Source of the DNA: Prevotella sp.
GTDB taxonomy: Bacteria > Bacteroidota > Bacteroidia > Bacteroidales > Bacteroidaceae
Reading direction: 5' to 3'
NCBI GenBank assembly: GCA_017847725.1
Contig: JAGAXW010000027.1
Span: forward strand, 1 to 50,600
Length of the DNA: 50,600 nucleotides
The notes beneath the pieces are model-generated. The model did not search any database, was not told the origin of the DNA, and saw only the letters and a list, made by a program, of their open reading frames with translations. This document shows positions 24,361 through 31,317 of this stretch, one piece after another (the first letter of the stretch is position 1; every line of letters starts with the position of its first letter). The position numbers and the translations under genes were made by a program.

Positions 24361-24375
24361 ATCTCAACTATCAAC

Positions 24376-25038
24376 TTAATATTCGTGCCACCATACTTTT
24401 CCATTCTGCTCCTCCCGCTCCAGGTCGTCGATCAAGCACTCGGCCAACTGGAGCACCACCTCCTGCGGTACTTTCAGGCGGTCGTCATCGCTATGCGGAT
24501 TGATAGCGCCGAGGAAGTGGGGCATCTCATTCTTGTATACCTCCTTCATGCGCCGGTTGTCAGCGTTCTCGCCCGTACAGCTGAACGTGATGTTGGCCAA
24601 GCGGTCGCACAGTTTCACAAAAGGCGCATAAGGGGTCTCCCTAATGCCCTTATAGTAGCGCTCGCCGGCACGCTCCTTACGCGAACGCCCCTTGTCATTG
24701 GTCAGCGCATAGACTATCTCCGTAGCCATCAGCGCCTGCTCCATGGTCATATACTTGTTGGCCACCTTCATCACGTCGTTGTACGTCAGGCGGGCATCCT
24801 CGATGCTGTCGTGGTAGTAGCCGCCAAAGAAGAGCGGCAACACGTCGTTCTCACCGGCGCATACCAAATGGCCAAAGTTGCGGATGCCCTGCACCACCAT
24901 GTCGAGATGATACCCGTATGGCAGGTCGTCGCCATACGTCTGGTTGACACTCTGGTGCAGCGCATGGGCCGACTGGCGGATGCGCTCTATCTGCTCGGCA
25001 TTTTTCGTCATATATGCCTCGAATTGCTTTCTGTCCAT
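24376..25038 (-). CDS. HD-domain phosphohydrolase (SpoT/MESH1-like fold)
   Basis: 220 residues from ATG 25038 (MDRKQFEAYMTKNAEQIERI). The open frame continues 5' to 25836, but that part is antisense to another gene and crosses two promoters, so it is not used. Metal ligands of an HD hydrolase are visible: GYHLDMVVQGI, FFGGYYHDSIEDARLTYNDV (the HD pair) and VKLCDRLANITFS (the distal D). The pattern is closest to the (p)ppGpp hydrolase or nucleotidase branch; substrate unknown. The -7 box at 25044-25051 is only five bases before the ATG, suggesting a leaderless mRNA. Confidence 0.82.
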   Translation of the reverse strand: MDRKQFEAYMTKNAEQIERIRQSAHALHQSVNQTYGDDLPYGYHLDMVVQGIRNFGHLVCAGENDVLPLFFGGYYHDSIEDARLTYNDVMKVANKYMTMEQALMATEIVYALTNDKGRSRKERAGERYYKGIRETPYAPFVKLCDRLANITFSCTGENADNRRMKEVYKNEMPHFLGAINPHSDDDRLKVPQEVVLQLAECLIDDLEREEQNGKVWWHEY

Positions 25039-25043
25039 AGCTG

Positions 25044-25101
25044 CAAAATTACAACTATTTTTTGAAAACACGAACTTTCTCACATATATTTTGTAACTTT
25101 G
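25044..25101. promoter_or_regulatory. Divergent promoters for the HD hydrolase and the M20C lid protein
   Basis: Minus-strand TAATTTTG at 25044-25051 drives the HD gene. Plus-strand TAACTTTG at 25094-25101 drives the gene at 25126. The -33 elements are weak for both. Confidence 0.55.
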
Positions 25102-25125
25102 CCCCCGAAAAAAAAGCTGACGACC

Positions 25126-25914
25126 ATGCTTACAACAAAACGCGTCTACGAACTGCTCAATGAGCAGCATCCTATTGCAGTCGACAAAGACTATGACACC
25201 ACCGTCGCCAAGGCTGCAGGCGTCTGCCTGCAGTACCACCAGATTCCCGTGGAGCGCAAAGCCAGTCCCGGCGGCAAGCGCCGCTGGTATCGCATCCGTT
25301 TCGAGGGCGGACTGGGCGGCCATGCTGCTACCGACATCGGCAAGGGACACTGCTCGACCGTCATCCCCATGTGGGCACTGCTGACCACGGTATATAACGA
25401 GTACGACTACGACCTGGCCGTTCTCCATATCGGCCAGGCCGACGATGCCATCGCGTCGACGGCAGAGGCGGTGGTCTGCATCCCCTCTGGAGAACCTGCC
25501 GAATTCCTGAAGCAGCAGCAGGACATGATGAATCAGTGGCTGCGCGACGAATATCCCCATGATGCCCAGATGACTTGCTCTATCGAAAAGTGTGAGCGCA
25601 TGGACAGCGTCGTCGACGGTGCCGCTTTCGAGGCGCTGCTGAGCTGTCTGGAGCAGATTCCACAGGGCATCGTCAAGATGAGTGAGGTGATTAGCGACAC
25701 TGTAGAGACCTCGAACAACGTGGGCTGTATTCAGACGGCAGCGAACCACATCTTCGTCAGCACCCAGACACACAGCTTTTCCGACAGCGAGAGGCGCACG
25801 GTCAGTGATGACATTGCCGGCGTCTTTGCTGCTCACGGTGCCACGTCTGAGACCATTGTCTCGACCCCTGCCCTCCCCGCACTTGCCAAACTCTTGCTAC
25901 AGTCAGAAGACTGA
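25126..25914 (+). CDS. Isolated lid/dimerisation domain of an M20C (PepD-like) peptidase
   Basis: 262 residues from ATG 25126. The sequence matches only the middle of PepD-type Xaa-His dipeptidases: IRFEGGLGGHAATDIGKGHC corresponds to the GLxGGHSGxDIxxG motif, and PQGIVKMSEVISDTVETSNN to the PNGVxxxS...VETSLN segment, then VGCIQTAANHIFVSTQTHSF. The N-terminal metal-binding region (HxD, the DNG and E-E motifs) and the C-terminal catalytic region with its last histidine are absent. It therefore cannot be a peptidase by itself. It has its own -7 box at 25094-25101, a clean frame and a normal start, so it may be expressed. Either a decayed pepD copy or a repurposed dimerisation module. Confidence 0.7.
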   Translation: MLTTKRVYELLNEQHPIAVDKDYDTTVAKAAGVCLQYHQIPVERKASPGGKRRWYRIRFEGGLGGHAATDIGKGHCSTVIPMWALLTTVYNEYDYDLAVLHIGQADDAIASTAEAVVCIPSGEPAEFLKQQQDMMNQWLRDEYPHDAQMTCSIEKCERMDSVVDGAAFEALLSCLEQIPQGIVKMSEVISDTVETSNNVGCIQTAANHIFVSTQTHSFSDSERRTVSDDIAGVFAAHGATSETIVSTPALPALAKLLLQSED

Positions 25915-25918
25915 CAGG

Positions 25919-26815
25919 TCAGCGCCGCCGGTCGCAGAGGTACATGCCCAGCAGAATGCAGACGGTGCCAATCAGGAACCATGGAGTAATCTGCTCGTGC
26001 AGCAGCCACCAGGCAAAGACGATGGTGGTGATGGGGTTGAAATAGACCCAGTTGGTGGCGACGACGGCTCCCAACTTGCGGATAATCCAGCTCCATAGCA
26101 AGAAGCAAAGCATGGAAGCGATGACACCTAAGAACAGGAGGTTGAAGACAGTGAAAGCGTCAAAGGACAGGAAAATGGAGGGAGCAGCTTCGGCCGGGCG
26201 CCATATATAATAAGGAGCAATAGTGACCAGCCCGTAGAAGAACACCTTACGGGTGATAAAGATGGTAGAATAGCGACTGGTAGCCGCCTTCATCAGCAGT
26301 GAATACACAGCCCAGCAGAAACAGGCAGCAAAAGCCAGCAGGTCGCCTACTGGCGACAAGTGTAACACGAAATGACCGTTGAGCACGACGACAGCCATGC
26401 CCAGGCAGGCCAGCAGCGAGCCGAACAGTTGCGTCTTGCCGAAATGCTCGTTCTGCCGATATACCATCGCTATGAGCAGCATGGCAAACAGGGGGCACGA
26501 ACAGACGATGAGCGACGTGTTGGTGGCAGTGGTGTAGATCAGGGCGGCATTCTCCGTCAAGAAATACAGCGAACCGCCCGTCAGGCCCAGCGCCACCATC
26601 ATCAGCTCGTCGCGCCACGTGTCGCAGCGCGCCTTGAACGACGACCACTGCATCAGCAGTTCAAAAGCCAACAGCAGCACATAGGCAATGGCAAAGCGCA
26701 GGGTAAATATCTGCGCAGGCGACAGACCGCTCTGCAGCAGCATCTTCGTGAAGACAAACGTGCTGCCCCAAATGGCCACGACGCCAAAGGCCACCAGGTG
26801 ATAATGCCACTTCAT
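25919..26815 (-). CDS. EamA/DMT-family transporter at the end of the aromatic amino acid operon
   Basis: 298 residues with ten predicted hydrophobic segments in two EamA repeats, starting HLVAFGVVAIWGSTFVFTKM and ending IGTVCILLGMYLCDRRR. It is an inner-membrane drug/metabolite transporter. It lies five bases after tyrA and is the last gene of the pheA operon, so export of an aromatic amino acid or intermediate is a reasonable guess, but no substrate residue supports it. It converges on the M20C lid gene with a four-base gap. Confidence 0.88.
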   Translation of the reverse strand: MKWHYHLVAFGVVAIWGSTFVFTKMLLQSGLSPAQIFTLRFAIAYVLLLAFELLMQWSSFKARCDTWRDELMMVALGLTGGSLYFLTENAALIYTTATNTSLIVCSCPLFAMLLIAMVYRQNEHFGKTQLFGSLLACLGMAVVVLNGHFVLHLSPVGDLLAFAACFCWAVYSLLMKAATSRYSTIFITRKVFFYGLVTIAPYYIWRPAEAAPSIFLSFDAFTVFNLLFLGVIASMLCFLLWSWIIRKLGAVVATNWVYFNPITTIVFAWWLLHEQITPWFLIGTVCILLGMYLCDRRR

Positions 26816-26820
26816 CTTCC

Positions 26821-27615
26821 CTACCGCTTAATCTCTATGTCACGCCTGACGTTGTTACGGATTTTCGCGAGATAGGCTTTCATGCCTGCTGCATCCTTCC
26901 GGTCGATAATCTCCAGCAGTTCCTTCAGCTCGGTACGTATCTGGCTCACTTGGTCATGGGTGTACGGATTGAAGAGAATTTCCTGCAGCAGGTAGTCGTC
27001 TTCGTTGAGCACGCCCTTGGCGATGCGCATGTGGCGTTTGAAGGTGGTGCCCGGCGCATCCTGATGCTTCATGACGGCAGCAAAGACGAAGGTCGACACG
27101 AACGGTATCGACAGCGAGTAGGCCACCGTCTTGTCGTGCTCCTCGAAGGTGTACTCATAGATGTTGAGCCCCAGCCGCTGATAGAGGTCCTTGAAGAAGA
27201 TGCGCCCCATATAGTCGCCTTCGCTGATGATGATGGCGTTCTCCTCGCTCAGCTGGTTCAGATTGGCAAAGGTAGGACCGAACATGGGGTGGCTGCTGGC
27301 ATAGCGCATGCCCGTCGACTCGTAAAACTCCTTCAGCCCTGTCTTTACGCTCGAGATGTCAGTAATGATACAATCCTGGGGCAGGAAGGGCATCACCTCC
27401 TGGAAGGCGGGAATGGTGTACTTCACCGTCACGGCGTTGATGAGCAGCTCAGGCTTGAACTCGCTGATTTCTTCCAGCTGTGTGAAGCGCTGGCAGTTGT
27501 ACGTGAAGCGCATGCGCTTGGGGTCTTTCTCGAAGACGGCCACCTCATGATCAAAGCTCAGCAGGTCGATGAAGAACGAGCCCATCTTGCCTGCTCCTAA
27601 TACTAATATTTTCAT
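26821..27615 (-). CDS. tyrA: Prephenate dehydrogenase
   Basis: 264 residues. NAD-binding Rossmann motif ILVLGAGKMGSFFIDLL at the N-terminus. The TyrA active-site region is ITDISSVKTGLKEFYE followed by YASSHPMFGPTFANLNQ, with the conserved histidine. It oxidatively decarboxylates prephenate to 4-hydroxyphenylpyruvate for tyrosine. The protein has no chorismate mutase or ACT domain; the mutase is fused to the DAHP synthase in the gene just upstream. The gap to that gene contains a long hairpin. Confidence 0.9.
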   Translation of the reverse strand: MKILVLGAGKMGSFFIDLLSFDHEVAVFEKDPKRMRFTYNCQRFTQLEEISEFKPELLINAVTVKYTIPAFQEVMPFLPQDCIITDISSVKTGLKEFYESTGMRYASSHPMFGPTFANLNQLSEENAIIISEGDYMGRIFFKDLYQRLGLNIYEYTFEEHDKTVAYSLSIPFVSTFVFAAVMKHQDAPGTTFKRHMRIAKGVLNEDDYLLQEILFNPYTHDQVSQIRTELKELLEIIDRKDAAGMKAYLAKIRNNVRRDIEIKR

Positions 27616-27629
27616 GCTGTTGACTTTTA

Positions 27630-27680
27630 GCCATTGGCTGTCGGCGAAAAGCTAATTGCTAAAAGCCGACAGCCAACGGC
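27630..27680. repeat. Hairpin repeat between the DAHP synthase and tyrA genes
   Basis: Arms GCCATTGGCTGTCGGC (27630-27645) and GCCGACAGCCAACGGC (27665-27680) pair over 16 bases with one mismatch around a 19-base loop containing AGCTAATTGCT. There is no T-run, so it is not a simple terminator. It could set relative expression or mRNA stability in the operon. Related words occur inside the aminotransferase gene at 29418-29452. Confidence 0.7.
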
Positions 27681-27684
27681 CCGT

Positions 27685-28749
27685 TTATTGATTGACTATC
27701 TCTATCTGCTGACGGACGCTCTCCTCGTGGATGCTCTCGAACACCTTAGCGACAAACTCCGGCGACATGCCGGTGAGCGAGCCCTGCACGCCGCGCTTCT
27801 CCAGTATCTCGTTGTAGCGGGAGGTCTGCAGCACTGTCATGTTATGTTCCTTCTTGTAGTGGCCTATCTCGCGGCACACCTCCATGCGCTTGGCCAGCAG
27901 CTCCATCAGCGTATTGTCCAGTTCGTCAATCTGCTTGCGCATCTGCTGGATGCTCTCCGTCGTGACGTGCTCATCGCGGATGATGAGCAGCGACAGAATG
28001 TAGTCGAGCACTTCGGGCGTCACCTGTTGCTTGGCGTCGCTCCACGCCTTGTCGGGGTCGCAGTGGCTCTCCACGATAAGACCGTCGAAGCCGAGGTCCA
28101 TGGCCTGCTGGCAGAGCGGGGCAATGAGCTCTCTCCGGCCCCCGATGTGCGAAGGGTCGCAGATGATGGGCAGCTCCGGTATGCGGCGGTGCAGCTCGAT
28201 GGGTATCTGCCACATAGGGGCATTGCGGTATATCTTCTGCTCAAAACTGGAGAAACCGCGATGGATGGCGCCCAGCCGCTTGATGCCGGCCTGATTGAGG
28301 CGCTCCATGGCACCTATCCACAGCTCGAGGTCGGGATTGACGGGATTCTTGACGAACACGGGGATGTCGACGCCCCTCAGCGCATCGGCCAGGGCCTGCA
28401 TGGCAAAGGGGTTGGCCGTGGTGCGAGCTCCTATCCAGAGGATGTCCATGTCGTACTTCAGCGCCAGCGCTACGTGCTCGGGGGTGGCCACCTCTGTGGA
28501 TATCAGCATGTGGGTCTCCTCCTTCACCTGCTTCATCCAGGGCAGCGCCTTCTCGCCGTTGCCCTCAAAGCCGCCCGGCTTGGTGCGCGGCTTCCACACG
28601 CCGGCACGGAAGTTGTGGCAGCCCTTCATAGCCAGTTCGCGGGCAGTCTTCATCACTTGCTCCTCTGTCTCGGCACTGCAGGGACCTGCAATGACGAAGG
28701 GGCGTTCATTGTCACTCGGTAAGTTCAGGGGTGTTAATTCCAGTTCCAT
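27685..28749 (-). CDS. Bifunctional DAHP synthase / chorismate mutase
   Basis: 354 residues. Residues ~15-255 are a type Ibeta (KDO8P-like) DAHP synthase: FVIAGPCSAETEEQVMKTAR, FRAGVWKPRTKPGGFEG, MDILWIGARTTANPFAMQAL, VFVKNPVNPD, RLGAIHRGFSS and IICDPSHIGGRREL. Residues ~268-350 are an AroQ-type chorismate mutase (IQQMRKQIDELDNTLMELLA, KRMEVCREIGHYKKEHN). It makes the first committed shikimate-pathway intermediate and also converts chorismate to prephenate; the mutase may give allosteric control. It is three bases after the aminotransferase gene. Its product supply complements pheA and tyrA in the same operon. Confidence 0.94.
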   Translation of the reverse strand: MELELTPLNLPSDNERPFVIAGPCSAETEEQVMKTARELAMKGCHNFRAGVWKPRTKPGGFEGNGEKALPWMKQVKEETHMLISTEVATPEHVALALKYDMDILWIGARTTANPFAMQALADALRGVDIPVFVKNPVNPDLELWIGAMERLNQAGIKRLGAIHRGFSSFEQKIYRNAPMWQIPIELHRRIPELPIICDPSHIGGRRELIAPLCQQAMDLGFDGLIVESHCDPDKAWSDAKQQVTPEVLDYILSLLIIRDEHVTTESIQQMRKQIDELDNTLMELLAKRMEVCREIGHYKKEHNMTVLQTSRYNEILEKRGVQGSLTGMSPEFVAKVFESIHEESVRQQIEIVNQ

Positions 28750-28751
28750 AG

Positions 28752-29933
28752 TTATATTGCGTTTTTGATTCTTTCCAATGCCTGTTGTATCTTTTCCTCC
28801 TTGGCGCAGAGCGAGATGCGGATGTAGCGCTCGCCATTGGAGCCGAAGATGAAGCCTGGGGTGATGAACACACGGGCCTCGTGGAGCACACGCTCTGTCA
28901 GTTCCTCTGCGCCGGCATACTTCTCGGGTATCTTGCCCCAGAGGAACATGCCCACCTGCTGTGGGTCGTAGGTGCAGCCCAGCACATCCATGATTTGCTC
29001 AGCATACTTGCGGCGACTGGCGTAGCACTCGATGTTGGCCGTGCGATGCCAGTCATCGCTGTTGTTGTAGGCCTCGGCGGCAGCCAGTTGGATGCCGCGG
29101 AAGGTGCCGCTCTCGATGTTCGACTGCACCTTCAGTATCCACGAGATGAACTCGGCATTCGAGGCGCACATGCCCACACGCCAGCCCGGCATATTGTGCG
29201 ACTTGGACATCGAGTTGAACTCGACGCAGCAGTCCTTGGCACCTGCCACCTGCAGGATGCTGAGGTGCTCATCGCTCAGGATGAAGCTGTAGGGATTGTC
29301 GTTGACCACCACGATGTCGTGGTCCTGTGCAAAGCGCACGAGTCGCTCATAGGTAGCACGCTGTGCGCGCCCGCCTGTCGGCATGTTGGGATAGTTGGTC
29401 CACATCAGCCTGATGCGGCCGTTGGCTTTTTGCTCCTGGCTGTTGGCTATCTGCTCCAACTCGTCGAAGTCGGGCTGCCAGCCGTTATCCTCGCGCAGGT
29501 TGTAGTTGACGATTCGCGCTCCCAGTATCTTCGAGAGCGAGGTGTAGGTGGGATAGCCCGGATTGGGCACCAGCACCCCGTCGCCCGGATTGACAAAGGC
29601 CAGCGTCACGTGCAAGATGCCTTCCTTCGACCCTATCAGCGGCAGCAGTTCCGACTGGTCGTCGAGCGCCACGCCGTACCAGCGCTTGTAGAAGTCGGCC
29701 ATGGCGCGCCGCAACTCGGGCGTGCCCTGCGTGGGCTGATAGCCGTGGGCACTGGGGTCGTGAGCCACCTCACACAGTTTCTCAATGGTCTGCTCCGAGG
29801 GCGGCATGTCGGGGCTGCCGATGGCCAGACTAATAATGTCCTTGCCCTCGGCATTCAGCCGGGCCACCTCCTTCAGCTTGCGGCTGAAGTAGTATTCCTG
29901 TACTAAACTTAATCTTTCTGCAGGTTGTATCAT
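28752..29933 (-). CDS. PLP-dependent aminotransferase (class I/II), probably aromatic
   Basis: 393 residues. Fold type I motifs: ISLAIGSPDMPPSE, VPNPGYPTYTSL, LMWTNYPNMPTGGRA, VVVNDNPYSFILS and the PLP lysine in FNSMSKSHNMPGWRVGM. It resembles the aspartate/LL-DAP aminotransferase group. Its place between pheA and the DAHP synthase/chorismate mutase suggests it transaminates phenylpyruvate and 4-hydroxyphenylpyruvate. Residues around 160-172 (IANSQEQKANGR) look like an insertion encoded by a repeat of the type seen at 27630-27680. Six bases after pheA. Confidence 0.9.
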   Translation of the reverse strand: MIQPAERLSLVQEYYFSRKLKEVARLNAEGKDIISLAIGSPDMPPSEQTIEKLCEVAHDPSAHGYQPTQGTPELRRAMADFYKRWYGVALDDQSELLPLIGSKEGILHVTLAFVNPGDGVLVPNPGYPTYTSLSKILGARIVNYNLREDNGWQPDFDELEQIANSQEQKANGRIRLMWTNYPNMPTGGRAQRATYERLVRFAQDHDIVVVNDNPYSFILSDEHLSILQVAGAKDCCVEFNSMSKSHNMPGWRVGMCASNAEFISWILKVQSNIESGTFRGIQLAAAEAYNNSDDWHRTANIECYASRRKYAEQIMDVLGCTYDPQQVGMFLWGKIPEKYAGAEELTERVLHEARVFITPGFIFGSNGERYIRISLCAKEEKIQQALERIKNAI

Positions 29934-29939
29934 AATTTT

Positions 29940-30782
29940 TCAGTTTGTCTGTTTTCCGTCTTTGTATTCTCCTAAAATCTTGAATTCCTTGGTCAGCGGG
30001 ATAATCGCATCAATGGACTGGCGGTAGCGCGTCAGGTCGTCGTACATCAGGTCGACGTAGAACAGGTACTCCCACTCCCGCCCGATGATGGGCAGCGACT
30101 GTATCTTCGTCAGATTAATCTTGTAGAACGACAGGATGGCCAGCACATGGCTTAGCGAGCCCTCCTCGTGAGGCAGCGAGAACACGATGCTCGACTTGTT
30201 GGTCTCCGTCAGCGGGCGCAGCAGGTCGGCCTTGTTGGGATTGCTCACCACGAGGAATCGCGTGAAGTTGTGCTTGTTGTCCTCGATGTGGTCCTCCAGC
30301 ACCTTCAGCCCATAGAGCCGGGCGGCCTCTACATGGCAGATGGCGGCCCACCCTCTCTTCTGGCCCTCGCTGATCATCTTGGCACTTCCGGCCGTATCCT
30401 CAGCCTCCACATTCTTTATCTGTGCATGCTGCTCCAGAAAGTGGCGGCACTGCATCAGTGCCACGGGGTGCGAGTGTACCTCCGTGATGGTGTCCCAGTC
30501 GTCGTCGGGCAGACAGCAGATGCAGTGTGAGATGTGCAACTTGTGCTCACCGACGATGGTGGTGCCCGAGTCGCGCAGCAGCTCGTAGTTGTGTAGCAGC
30601 GAGCCGGCGATGGTGTTCTCGATAGCCACCATGCCGATGCTTGTAGGGTCCTGGCGGATACTGTCGAACACCTGCTCGAAGGTGGAGCAGCAAATAAGCT
30701 GTATCTGCTCGCCCTCGAAATAGAGGTGGGCCGCAATGTCGTGGAACGACCCCACCAGACCCTGTATTGCTATTCTCTTCAT
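29940..30782 (-). CDS. pheA: Prephenate dehydratase with ACT domain
   Basis: 280 residues. It converts prephenate to phenylpyruvate. The catalytic TRF motif is in NFTRFLVVSNP near residue 178; the N-terminal part opens IAIQGLVGSFHDIAAHLYF. The C-terminal ACT domain (SLPHEEGSLSHVLAILSFY, then NLTKIQSLPIIGREWEYLFY) is the phenylalanine-binding regulatory part, with the ESRP-like element read here as IQSLPIIG. It is the first structural gene of the operon, behind a leader peptide and attenuator. No fused chorismate mutase. Confidence 0.95.
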   Translation of the reverse strand: MKRIAIQGLVGSFHDIAAHLYFEGEQIQLICCSTFEQVFDSIRQDPTSIGMVAIENTIAGSLLHNYELLRDSGTTIVGEHKLHISHCICCLPDDDWDTITEVHSHPVALMQCRHFLEQHAQIKNVEAEDTAGSAKMISEGQKRGWAAICHVEAARLYGLKVLEDHIEDNKHNFTRFLVVSNPNKADLLRPLTETNKSSIVFSLPHEEGSLSHVLAILSFYKINLTKIQSLPIIGREWEYLFYVDLMYDDLTRYRQSIDAIIPLTKEFKILGEYKDGKQTN

Positions 30783-30792
30783 CGTATGTTCT

Positions 30793-30837
30793 TTTTATAA
30801 AATGAAATCCCGCTTTCACTTTGTCTGTGAAGCGGGA
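30793..30837 (-). terminator. Attenuator terminator hairpin in the pheA leader
   Basis: Minus strand: TCCCGCTTCAC (30837-30827), a 7-base loop, GTGAAAGCGGGA (30819-30808) with one bulged base, followed by the T-rich TTTCATTTT. The 5' arm can instead pair with CTGTGAAGCGG at 30897-30887 in the leader ORF over 11 perfect bases, so the terminator and an antiterminator exclude each other. Confidence 0.8.
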
Positions 30838-30872
30838 CCTTATTTCGTTTTTTGTTTTCTTATTCCTTATTA

Positions 30873-30950
30873 TTACATACGGCCTTCCGCTTCACAGTCT
30901 GCTGCAAAGTAAAAATAAAAGCCGTAAAAGTAAGCATTCAACATGTTCAT
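30873..30950 (-). CDS. pheA operon leader peptide, rich in Phe and Tyr
   Basis: 25 codons from ATG 30950 to TAA 30873. The middle reads YFYGFYFYF (codons at 30932-30906): eight aromatic residues in nine, four Phe (all TTT) and four Tyr. The ORF is preceded by a canonical promoter (30978-31009) and followed by the attenuator. The antiterminator strand (30897-30887) lies in its last codons. By analogy with proteobacterial phe and trp operons, a ribosome stalled on the aromatic codons would free the antiterminator, while complete translation would mask it and let the terminator form. Phe- or Tyr-tRNA supply would thus set transcription of pheA onward. Confidence 0.85.
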   Translation of the reverse strand: MNMLNAYFYGFYFYFAADCEAEGRM

Positions 30951-30977
30951 TGTCTTTTCGTTCTTGATTACCGCCTG

Positions 30978-31009
30978 CAAAAGTATAATTTTTTCCCGAA
31001 TCCCGCAAA
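30978..31009 (-). promoter_or_regulatory. Promoter of the pheA aromatic amino acid operon
   Basis: Minus strand TTTG (31006-31009), 20 bases, TACTTTTG (30978-30985). The predicted start near 30971-30973 puts the leader peptide ATG ~22 bases downstream. Confidence 0.75.
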
Positions 31010-31049
31010 CATTTTGACAGATTTTTTTGCCGCTTTCTGTCATTTTATC

Positions 31050-31145
31050 ACCGGCGGCCCGTCGCGCCACGTGGGGAGGGGCGTGCAGGACGCCTATTTC
31101 GCACGAAAACGGTCACCGTTTTCATCCGCCCCCACGCCCGCCGGT
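31050..31145. repeat. GC-rich nested inverted repeats between pheA and the metal ATPase
   Basis: ACCGGCGG (31050-31057) pairs with CCGCCGGT (31138-31145). GGGCGTG (31079-31085) pairs with CACGCCC (31133-31139). GAAAACGGT (31105-31113) pairs with ACCGTTTTC (31115-31123). The arms are nested and could fold as one long hairpin. The block is much more GC-rich than its flanks. No ORF or T-run is evident. Confidence 0.55.
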
Positions 31146-31278
31146 TCTCCGTCGGGCCATCCGCCTCGTGCACAATAGCTTTTCAGTTTTTTACCTTCAC
31201 CTTTCTCTTGTACAAAGGACTTCCGCCCATTTTCCCCTCCCCCTCCCTCACCTTCACCGCTGACAGGTGAAGGAAAAT

Positions 31279-31309
31279 TTTGAATTATCTAAAATAATTG
31301 CTAACTTTG
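31279..31309 (+). promoter_or_regulatory. Promoter of the P1B-type ATPase gene
   Basis: TTTG (31279-31282), 19 bases, TAACTTTG (31302-31309). The ATG at 31318 is eight bases after the -7 box, so the mRNA probably starts at or within a few bases of the start codon. Confidence 0.75.
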
Positions 31310-31317
31310 CACCCGCT

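Noticed and set aside
24376-25836. Long 486-codon minus-strand frame including the HD hydrolase
   Set aside because: Its first ~266 codons are antisense to the M20C lid gene and run across two promoter boxes; the HD protein starts properly at ATG 25038.
31267-31317. Upstream GTG start for the P1B ATPase
   Set aside because: It lies 5' of and across the -33/-7 promoter; ATG 31318 gives the normal HMA N-terminus.
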